A stretch of 41,855 nt of DNA from Bacteroidota bacterium (GTDB taxonomy: Bacteria; Bacteroidota; Ignavibacteria; UBA10030): positions 1 to 41,855 of the forward strand of contig JACVXU010000018.1 of NCBI GenBank assembly GCA_015661185.1. Direction: 5' to 3'. Under the pieces are notes generated by a model. The model had not been told where the DNA came from and made no database searches. It was given only the letters and a program-made list of their open reading frames with translations. Position numbers and translations under genes: made by a program. The first letter of the stretch is position 1. Every line of letters begins with the position of its first letter. Below are positions 28,289-34,382 of this stretch, piece after piece.

Positions 28289-28322
28289 AGAATTCTTGAC
28301 CCCGACCAGGATCAAGAATTCT
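28289..28322 (-). terminator. Stem-loop between tRNA(CAU) and tilS
   Basis: An exact 11-bp inverted repeat, AGAATTCTTGA (28289-28299) and TCAAGAATTCT (28312-28322), with a 12-base loop. Read on the minus strand it follows the tRNA by about 38 bases and is followed by TTCTTATA, a weak T-rich run. It is therefore a likely terminator or processing structure between the tRNA and tilS; it could also attenuate tilS. Confidence 0.6.
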
Positions 28323-28360
28323 CGCGGAAACCTCTGAGCGGAGTTGCACACTGAGCTTTG

Positions 28361-28434
28361 TAGCGGGGGAGGGACTCGAACCCACGACCTACGGATTATG
28401 ATTCCGACGCTCTAACCAGCTGAGCTACCCCGCC
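28361..28434 (-). tRNA. tRNA with CAU anticodon (Met or lysidine-type Ile)
   Basis: A 74-base cloverleaf on the minus strand: acceptor GGCGGGG pairs with CCCCGCT (a G-U pair at the end), D arm GCTC/GAGC with GG in the loop, anticodon loop ATCATAA with CAT at 28400-28398, T arm around TTCGAGT, discriminator A. CCA is not encoded. Weak points are U-U mismatches at positions 27-43 and 50-64. CAT can be elongator methionine, initiator, or the TilS substrate tRNA(Ile2). The initiator is unlikely because G1-U72 is a pair, although a wobble one. Its position directly upstream of tilS makes Ile2 worth testing. Confidence 0.85.
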
Positions 28435-28990
28435 AGGTGATTTTCCGGTTGTCGATGAATGACCGACGATTGAGGAGCCGTCGAATACCGAAACTCCAGC
28501 CGCCTGTCCGTTGGAACCGCATGAAAGCGGAAAAGAATCAAGTACAGAAGCAAACGAGTGCACTCCAAATATATCAAAAAATCCCGAGTGAGGCAAACAA
28601 AATGACCTCACGCTTCGCTCCCATCCTCGCGTGGGACCTCACGCTTCGCTCCCATCCTCGCGTGGGCAACTTCTCTTCACTCGAAGACAATAGGTCTCTG
28701 ACAATAATTGCCCCGATCGTCGTCGGAGTGCCTTGATTATCCCACAGCCTCTGGATATATTGACATGGACATCGGAAAAGTCCAGAATGCTCTCTTTTGA
28801 CAAGGCACTCATAATGATCCTCCACGAGATCTCTTCGGCGGGAACGGGATAGAGCGATGTGCGATGTTCTCGCCTTCGCGTACTCGCCCAGAGGGATTGT
28901 GCGGAACGAGAATGGAAAACTCCTTGTTCAAAAAAGTGGAGCCCACCGGGTTCATACGCACACTCGAACTAACATTAATCAGGGGATGAA
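28435..28990. other. 556-base spacer without a supported gene
   Basis: Between the minus-strand tRNA and the plus-strand lipoprotein. It holds the 31-bp tandem repeat (28604-28665) and a small CCGC/GCGG hairpin near 28520. Short open frames on both strands cross the repeat but have no start signal and no recognisable protein motif. The promoter of the tRNA and that of the lipoprotein must lie here; I could not place either with confidence. Confidence 0.6.
28604..28665. repeat. 31-bp perfect tandem duplication
   Basis: Two identical 31-base units, 28604-28634 and 28635-28665 (the match continues one more base). Each unit contains a small inverted repeat, CACGC and GCGTG, separated by 15 bases, so the pair could form two imperfect hairpins. 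It lies in non-coding DNA. It could be a REP-like element, slippage, or an assembly artefact. Confidence 0.97.
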
Positions 28991-29518
28991 ATGAAATTCA
29001 CCTTGCTTCTCTGCTCGCTGTTGGTGATCTCTTGCAGCAAGAAGGAAACAAAAGAACCGGCGCAGCCCGCGGCCCAGGACGACGTGCAAATCGAAGAAAT
29101 CATCGGATCTCTTTTTTCCGGCCTCTCGAACGCGTACAACGGCGCGGGAGTGAACACGGACAGCCTCATCGACGCGTATTATGAGAACGACGTCCGGTAT
29201 GTCACACCCTGGGGGTCGACAGAGCCGCTCGACACAACAAAGGCTCGTCTCCGGAATGCAATGCATCATATCAAAGACTACGATCATCGCGTCGAGATCG
29301 TGCAGGTCAAATCGTATGGCGATGCCGCGTATGCCTACTTCATACTTCGACAAAACTATCAGGTCGATGGCCAACTCCTTGAAGAATACCTCCCGACGAC
29401 GCTTGTCTTCGAGCGCCGCGGTTCCGGGTGGAAGATCGTGCATGCCCACCGCTCGACCGATTATCAGACGATCCAGCAGTATGTCGCGTTGCAGAAAAAA
29501 CGTGACGAAACCAAATGA
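28991..29518 (+). CDS. NTF2-like (SnoaL/DUF4440-type) lipoprotein
   Basis: A 175-residue lipoprotein: a short signal peptide with lipobox VISC (C15) followed by a charged linker SKKETKEPAQPAAQD. The rest has the pattern of the NTF2-like cone fold used by DUF4440/SnoaL proteins: an N-terminal helix, YYENDVRYVTPWG, and three late beta strands ending VFERRGSGWKIVHAHRSTD. Such domains bind small ligands or act as enzymes; no function can be given. AGGGGATGAA before the ATG at 28991 acts as the ribosome binding site. It probably stands alone, as the next gene is degraded. Confidence 0.85.
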   Translation: MKFTLLLCSLLVISCSKKETKEPAQPAAQDDVQIEEIIGSLFSGLSNAYNGAGVNTDSLIDAYYENDVRYVTPWGSTEPLDTTKARLRNAMHHIKDYDHRVEIVQVKSYGDAAYAYFILRQNYQVDGQLLEEYLPTTLVFERRGSGWKIVHAHRSTDYQTIQQYVALQKKRDETK

Positions 29519-29542
29519 TGCTTCTGGAATTGAGGGTCTGTG

Positions 29543-29808
29543 ATGGGACTGTTCGATAGGAAGACGGAGATTCTGGGCAAGAGCTCTTTCGGCAAGACAA
29601 AGCTGCCTCCGGGCCAAACCGCGACCGACAAGTTTCAAGTCCTGACCATGGCGGGCCAATGCGCGTGTTTACACCCCGCCGCTACGCATGGAAGGGGGCG
29701 AAATGGATCAAGGGAGTAGAATTCATGGCGAAGGACAAGCCTGGCTTTTGGGAAGAGAACGGATACAGTAATTCAGCCGATCCGTGGAAGGAAGAGAGAT
29801 TCTGGTGA
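29543..29808 (+). pseudogene. Remnant of a sulfite-oxidase-like molybdopterin oxidoreductase
   Basis: Two pieces of one gene lie together in different frames. The first, from the ATG at 29543, reads MGLFDRKTEILGKSSFG, then KLPPGQTATDKFQVLTMAG, which is the N-terminus of YuiH-type sulfite-oxidase-like proteins. It then shifts into unrelated residues and stops at about 29720. The second, in another frame, reads RRYAWKGAKWIKGVEFM, then DKPGFWEENGYSN and ADPWKEERFW, ending at TGA 29806-29808; this is the family's C-terminus. A full gene is about 600-640 bp, but only 266 bp remain, so the molybdopterin-binding core is lost. A 9-bp hairpin still follows. The deletion could be real or an assembly join. 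Confidence 0.8.
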
Positions 29809-29817
29809 TGGGGATGT

Positions 29818-29839
29818 AGCCCGAAATTCATTTCGGGCT
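29818..29839. terminator. Stem-loop after the molybdoenzyme remnant
   Basis: AGCCCGAAA (29818-29826) pairs exactly with TTTCGGGCT (29831-29839) across a TTCA loop. It lies 9 bases after the pseudogene stop. There is no long T tract, so it is a terminator-like hairpin rather than a proven terminator. Confidence 0.55.
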
Positions 29840-29922
29840 CTTGAGAACCGCGGCCATGAGAAGTGAAAAGTATGCAGGTAAAGAGTGGATTGCAGGCAGT
29901 ATGTAGCAGACAGAATGACAGA

Positions 29923-30312
29923 ATGATCATAAATGCAAGGTTCGGTGATCTTGGAGTGCGTCCTTGGACAATCATAGCGACTCTTTTTCTTATGCTTGTG
30001 GGTTGCTCTAGCACGACAGAACTCACGGAGGCGGAACGCCAGAAACTCGATCCGCCGTTGCTAATGCTCCTGCGCGGCGAGGCCGTGGCCGAATCGGATT
30101 TCGACGCCAGCCTTCGGAAGGACGGAACTAGGGAGTATGCAGTCATCATAAGGTCGAAGAATGCTGATGAAGTGAAGTCGGCCGGAATCCAGGTGGGGAG
30201 CGTGTTCAGTGATGTCATCACAGCTCGTGTGACGATTGCAGAACTCAGGAGGATCCTGAGCCTATCATCGGTTCGCGCCGTCCAGACAAGCTCCAAGAAT
30301 TACCCGCATTAG
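29923..30312 (+). CDS. Lipoprotein resembling a free-standing subtilisin propeptide
   Basis: A 129-residue protein from the ATG at 29923 with a signal peptide and lipobox LVGC (C28), so predicted to be lipid-anchored in the envelope. An earlier in-frame ATG at 29863 would only lengthen the cytoplasmic tail. The mature part matches the propeptide region of the protease encoded 27 bases downstream: YAVIIRSKNADEVKSAGIQV against YDAIITTTNAAAVRAAGIHL, then GSVFSDVITARVT against NSVFGKIATARLT, and both end in NYP. It lacks the catalytic domain. By analogy with known free-standing I9-type propeptides it could inhibit or help fold the protease; this is inference. Confidence 0.75.
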   Translation: MIINARFGDLGVRPWTIIATLFLMLVGCSSTTELTEAERQKLDPPLLMLLRGEAVAESDFDASLRKDGTREYAVIIRSKNADEVKSAGIQVGSVFSDVITARVTIAELRRILSLSSVRAVQTSSKNYPH

Positions 30313-30339
30313 CACAGTCGCAGGAAAGGAAGACCGCTC

Positions 30340-33135
30340 ATGGTCAGAAGATCGCTCGTGCTCATTGGTGTCCTGATGTTGTCGCTTGGATTGGGGATTT
30401 GTTTCGGCCAGTCGCTCCAATCACAACTCACGCAGAAACTCCATCCGGCCTTTCAAGCTCTTGTTGCCAACGAATTACCGACCGCGGCAATCAAGGTGAT
30501 GGCGGATGGGCGCGGACCTTCCGGGATGACCAAAGAAGGGGAGCCTCTGTATGACGCGATCATAACGACCACGAACGCAGCTGCGGTGCGAGCCGCGGGT
30601 ATTCATCTCAACTCCGTTTTTGGAAAGATAGCGACTGCTCGTCTCACAAAACAACAACTATTAACCCTGGCACAATCGGATGCGGTTCAGTACCTCGATC
30701 CCGGTTCCATCAACTATCCTCAGATTGACCTCAGTGTGCCGGAGATAGGAGCTACCCTTCTCCATGCAGGATTCTTGAACAAGACGCCGTACAAAGGCAA
30801 AGGGGTCATAGTCGTCATCTACGACACGGGGATCGACTGGCGGCATCATGATTTCCGCGATCCGTCCGACACGACGAAAACGCGCATCTTGTCGATCTGG
30901 GATCAGACGCTTACGGCATCGTCCGGTTCGGGTGAAGCACCGCCCGCAGGATTTACCTACGGCGTAGAGTACACAAAACAGCAGATCGAGAACGAAATCG
31001 ACGGTTCACCGGCCAACTTTGTCCGCGAAAAAGATATCAATGGTCATGGCACTCACGTGGCAAGCACAGCGGCCGGGAATGGCAGTTCCCATTTCAACAA
31101 GTATATCGGCGTCGCGCCGGAGGCAGATATCGTGGTCGTGAAGGGTGGTGATGAATCGTTTTCTGAGTCCGGAATGATTAACGGCCTAACGTACGCGGCG
31201 AACAAGGCAGCCGCGCTCTCGAAGCCAGTCGTCGTTAACTGGAGCATTGGCGGCCAGACCGGCCCGCACGATGGAACCCGCGGCTATGAGGTTGCAGTCG
31301 ATAACTTTGTGCAGACACCCGGCCGGGTCGTCGCAATCTCGGCAGGCAATGACGGCGCTCGGATAATGCACTCAGAAGGAACGATTTCTTCCGGCGGTGC
31401 TGCCACGATATCCGTGAACGTGCCAACGTTCACGCCGACTGCAGGCGCGGATAATGACAAGTTCACGCTCGAAGTATGGTTCAATAGTAGCATTGGTTTG
31501 ACGGCCACGGCGACGTCTCCAAGTGGCATTTCTGTTTCTGCCTCGACCGATGCCAGTAGCAGCGCGGCGAACAACAACGATGGTTCGATCGATTTGTTCA
31601 ATTCCAAAGGGAGCAATGGAAACCGTTTCATTCAACTGGCCGTTCGCGACCGCGACACTTCAAAGGTGACGAAATCAGGGGTCTGGACACTGGCGCTTTC
31701 GTCGGTCACGAATGCTGCGGCATATGATGCATGGCTGTCATCCTCGACAGTGGGATCATCCACGGTGACGATCGTTGGCGGCAATGCACAAAAAACAGTT
31801 TCAAGTCCCGGCACCTCTTTTGGGGCCATCACCGTCGCTTCTTGGGTCACGAAAAACAGCTGGGTGTCGGTTAACGGCTCTGGCTATGTCTACTCGGGTA
31901 CAGCAAATCCGGTGCTCGGTTCGATTTCGACCTTCAGCAGCGTCGGACCAACCGCCGATGGTCGAACCAAACCCGACATCGCTGCCCCGGGGCAAGGGGT
32001 CTCGGCCGCCCTGTCGGGCTGGGCTGAGCCAGCGACTGCGATAACGCGAATCACGGCAGACGGGAAACACTTTGTTACGCAGGGCACCAGCATGGCGTCG
32101 CCGCATGTAGCCGGAGCGGCAGCCCTCTTGTTGGAGATCTCGAAGACAACCTCCGCTGCTCAAATCAAGTCGCTCTTGTCGACTACCGCGATTGTGGATG
32201 CATCGACTGGAACAGTGCCGAACACCACGTGGGGAAATGGGAAAATCGATTTGCTCAAAGCTGCAGCGAAGGCGCTCAACCCACAGGTAACAGTTCAACG
32301 TCAGATCCTGGCATACGATACCGACGGAACGAGCAACATCTTCTCTCAGTATCTTACCGGGACAACGAAATACGCATTGCGTTTCACGCCATCGATATCG
32401 GGAGAACTGACCGGGATGCAGTTCAATACCACGACCATCACTAACAGGTCAATCGTTGGTGCGGGGCCACTTATTTGTGAGGTATGGACGAATGTCGCCG
32501 GCAGTTCTGCGGGTGTCCCAGGTGTAAGAATCGGAAACACAGTTCAGTATGCATTCGCCCGACTCACGCAAGGGACGAATTCCTTCATCGACATGGTGCC
32601 GACCGGAGTTATAGTAACTGCAGGACAAGACTATCATCTCGTTGTCTCAACGGCCAATACCCAGGACACGATCAAGCTCAGGACGGATGTGAGCCCAGCC
32701 GTGCCCACAAACCGATCGTCGATCTACACAGGGGGTCGTTGGCTCAATTTGGTCGACCCGAGTTCCGGAATTTCGTCTCCTGCGAACCTTCGCATCAGGG
32801 CGGTCGTGACGTCTTCGTCAGGGCTCGTCTCTGCGCGGAATGAAACCGGCGTTCCTACGGTGTTCGAGCTCTTGCAGAACTACCCCAATCCTTTCAATCC
32901 TACAACCACGATTCGTTACAGCGTCCCGGCGCAAGGGCGTGTGCGCCTCCGTGTCTTCGACCTTGTCGGAAGGGAAGTGGCTTCGCTTGTTGACGAGGAG
33001 GAAGCGAGTGGCAGCTATCTCATCAATTGGCGGGGGACCGACAACTACGGCAGGTCCCTTGCGAGCGGCGTGTACTTCTACAAGCTGGATGGCCCGGGTC
33101 AGCAGATAACGAAGAAGTTGATATTGTTGAAGTGA
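30340..33135 (+). CDS. Subtilisin-like (S8) protease with T9SS sorting domain
   Basis: A 931-residue secreted serine protease. Order of parts: signal peptide (about 1-24), a propeptide ending near 130 at INYPQ, and the S8 catalytic domain with D162 (VVIYDTGIDW), H236 (NGHGTHVAS) and S584 (GTSMASPHVAG). The H-to-S distance of about 350 residues includes a beta-rich insertion. A beta-sandwich follows (about 650-830), then the type A type IX secretion signal from about 841 (LLQNYPNPFNPTTTIRYSVP) to the final KKLILLK. It is thus sent across the outer membrane by T9SS and probably attached to the surface or released. It forms a unit with the propeptide-like lipoprotein upstream and is followed by a strong hairpin. 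Confidence 0.95.
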   Translation: MVRRSLVLIGVLMLSLGLGICFGQSLQSQLTQKLHPAFQALVANELPTAAIKVMADGRGPSGMTKEGEPLYDAIITTTNAAAVRAAGIHLNSVFGKIATARLTKQQLLTLAQSDAVQYLDPGSINYPQIDLSVPEIGATLLHAGFLNKTPYKGKGVIVVIYDTGIDWRHHDFRDPSDTTKTRILSIWDQTLTASSGSGEAPPAGFTYGVEYTKQQIENEIDGSPANFVREKDINGHGTHVASTAAGNGSSHFNKYIGVAPEADIVVVKGGDESFSESGMINGLTYAANKAAALSKPVVVNWSIGGQTGPHDGTRGYEVAVDNFVQTPGRVVAISAGNDGARIMHSEGTISSGGAATISVNVPTFTPTAGADNDKFTLEVWFNSSIGLTATATSPSGISVSASTDASSSAANNNDGSIDLFNSKGSNGNRFIQLAVRDRDTSKVTKSGVWTLALSSVTNAAAYDAWLSSSTVGSSTVTIVGGNAQKTVSSPGTSFGAITVASWVTKNSWVSVNGSGYVYSGTANPVLGSISTFSSVGPTADGRTKPDIAAPGQGVSAALSGWAEPATAITRITADGKHFVTQGTSMASPHVAGAAALLLEISKTTSAAQIKSLLSTTAIVDASTGTVPNTTWGNGKIDLLKAAAKALNPQVTVQRQILAYDTDGTSNIFSQYLTGTTKYALRFTPSISGELTGMQFNTTTITNRSIVGAGPLICEVWTNVAGSSAGVPGVRIGNTVQYAFARLTQGTNSFIDMVPTGVIVTAGQDYHLVVSTANTQDTIKLRTDVSPAVPTNRSSIYTGGRWLNLVDPSSGISSPANLRIRAVVTSSSGLVSARNETGVPTVFELLQNYPNPFNPTTTIRYSVPAQGRVRLRVFDLVGREVASLVDEEEASGSYLINWRGTDNYGRSLASGVYFYKLDGPGQQITKKLILLK

Positions 33136-33201
33136 TTCAGCGGAGTGGATTCCCGTCCTGGAAATTTCATGGATTTTGGGGCGGGAATTAGGCGTACAAC
33201 A

Positions 33202-33237
33202 AAACGTCCCGGCGATACTATCATCGTCGGGACGTTT
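33202..33237. terminator. Bidirectional terminator between the protease gene and rpsU
   Basis: A 15-bp stem, AAACGTCCCGGCGAT (33202-33216) with ATCGTCGGGACGTTT (33223-33237), has one G-T pair and a 6-base loop. A/T-rich ends flank it on both sides, so it can serve the plus-strand protease gene and the minus-strand rpsU gene, which converge here. Confidence 0.85.
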
Positions 33238-33264
33238 GTCGTTAGAAATGGGAAGGTGAGATGA

Positions 33265-33471
33265 TTACATAGCCTCTTCCATCATCGTTCGCTGAGCGCG
33301 GCGGATAGCTTTCACTTTCTTCATACGCTTCTTCACAGACGGCTTGGTGAAAAACGTGCGTTTCTTGAACTCTTTCAGGATGCCAGAGCGTTCGTACTTC
33401 TTCTTAAAACGACGGATAGCACGGTCGATAGGTTCATTTTCACCGATGATAATTCCGACCAGAGTAATCAC
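33265..33471 (-). CDS. rpsU: 30S ribosomal protein S21
   Basis: S21 is a small basic protein of the 30S platform, near the anti-Shine-Dalgarno end of 16S rRNA. The core [21 protein letters not shown] and the basic C-terminus are typical. As given, the frame opens with GTG at 33471 and encodes 68 residues ([12 protein letters not shown]). However, the Shine-Dalgarno-like GGGGG ends at that GTG, and its proper 8-base spacing points to a CTG at 33462, giving the more usual start MVGIIIGEN. The true start is therefore uncertain. It lies 26 bases downstream of the zinc-ribbon gene and is probably co-transcribed with it. Confidence 0.92.
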   Translation of the reverse strand: MITLVGIIIGENEPIDRAIRRFKKKYERSGILKEFKKRTFFTKPSVKKRMKKVKAIRRAQRTMMEEAM

Positions 33472-33497
33472 CCCCTTACAGTAGCGGTGTCCAGCGG

Positions 33498-33926
33498 CTA
33501 GGCCCGTACTGGAACACTCTCAATAAATTCAGGTTCTGCCGATTGCGGCATGTTTTCAATGAGCCTTCGCTCGCCAAGTTTCTCGAAGGAGACCGTGATG
33601 GATTGCATGCCAGCGGAGATCTTTTGTTTCGCGGTTACTTTTCCTACGTCGTCCCACTCCTCGTGATAGATTGCCTGACCGACCTTGAATACGAGTCCTC
33701 TTGAATATGTGACACATGCCGATTTCTCTATCTTAGTTTGGTCGCCTTTCTTGGATACTGGTATCGGCTTATCAAGAAGGGCGCTGTGCTTGCATCGCGT
33801 ACATCGATACCAGGCCTTGAGCGCAGGCTCACCACTTCCCTCGGCCTGCGTTTCTCCCACGAGCTCCATTTTTGTCGTCTTCCGACAATAAGCACATTCG
33901 TACGTCATGTACTTTGTCTTAGCCAT
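33498..33926 (-). CDS. Zinc-ribbon protein of unknown function
   Basis: A 142-residue soluble protein with an N-terminal zinc ribbon, C11-x2-C14 (YECAYCRK) and C42-x2-C45 (YRCTRCKH). The C-terminal half ([19 protein letters not shown], followed by a beta-rich stretch ending near RRLIENM) resembles the small SH3-like domains that recognise nucleic acid or RNA polymerase, but I cannot name the family. The ATG at 33926 has AAGGAG six bases upstream; an earlier start at 33941 has none. Placed directly upstream of rpsU behind a good promoter, it may act in transcription or translation; this is inference. Confidence 0.8.
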   Translation of the reverse strand: MAKTKYMTYECAYCRKTTKMELVGETQAEGSGEPALKAWYRCTRCKHSALLDKPIPVSKKGDQTKIEKSACVTYSRGLVFKVGQAIYHEEWDDVGKVTAKQKISAGMQSITVSFEKLGERRLIENMPQSAEPEFIESVPVRA

Positions 33927-33941
33927 CGCACACTCCTTCAC

Positions 33942-34382
33942 AGTTGTATCTAGGGAGAAGAAACGTCCCGAGGTGATGTCGCCGCCAGGTAAGCTGCAGT
34001 GTAAGCGAGATGGTTGCGGGCAACTTGTTATCTATGATAATGTACTGAAAAGGTCGCAGCAAGTCAAGGGCGACTTGATCACTCTGCGACGACACGTGCA
34101 CCGTGTTTTCACGCCAGAAATGTAGAGATTCTGAGTTCTGAACCTCTTTATTGGGGCTCGAAATGTACTCTGTGAGAGAGGCTGAGAAATCGAACACGTG
34201 CCCCGAAGGCTCTTTCATCATCCGAACACCATGGTACGCATTCACGAAGCAATGCTGAGCGCCGTTGCGGATGCTTCGGCAGGTTCCTGACTCTGCAAAA
34301 TCTCGGTGACGTCAGCCAACGAGCGTCCCGCGGAGCGGGAGAGGACGTTTCGCTGGTTAGTAAGTGAGGCGCACATGGCAGC
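33942..34382. other. 441-base spacer, mostly non-coding
   Basis: Between the zinc-ribbon gene and the 3' end of the large fusion gene, both on the minus strand. It contains the promoter at 34039-34067 and an imperfect inverted repeat at about 34319-34358 with an inner CCCGC/GCGGG hairpin, which may end transcription of the fusion gene. A minus-strand open frame of 108 codons (34245-33919) runs through the promoter and into the zinc-ribbon gene; it has no recognisable motif or ribosome binding site. Confidence 0.6.
34039..34067 (-). promoter_or_regulatory. Putative sigma70 promoter of the zinc-ribbon gene and rpsU
   Basis: On the minus strand TTGACT (34067-34062), a 17-base spacer, and TACATT (34044-34039). 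Transcription would start near 34030, leaving a leader of about 100 bases before the ATG at 33926. An overlapping TTATCAT offers a second -10 choice. Confidence 0.5.

Noticed and set aside
28604-28665. Possible CRISPR array
   Set aside because: The two units are directly adjacent with no spacers between them and no cas genes are nearby.
28574-28825. An 83-codon minus-strand open frame crossing the 31-bp repeat
   Set aside because: No recognisable protein features and it is partly made of the tandem repeat.
33919-34245. A 108-codon minus-strand open frame in the spacer upstream of the zinc-ribbon gene
   Set aside because: It contains the promoter-like sequence, overlaps the zinc-ribbon gene start, and shows no motif or ribosome binding site.
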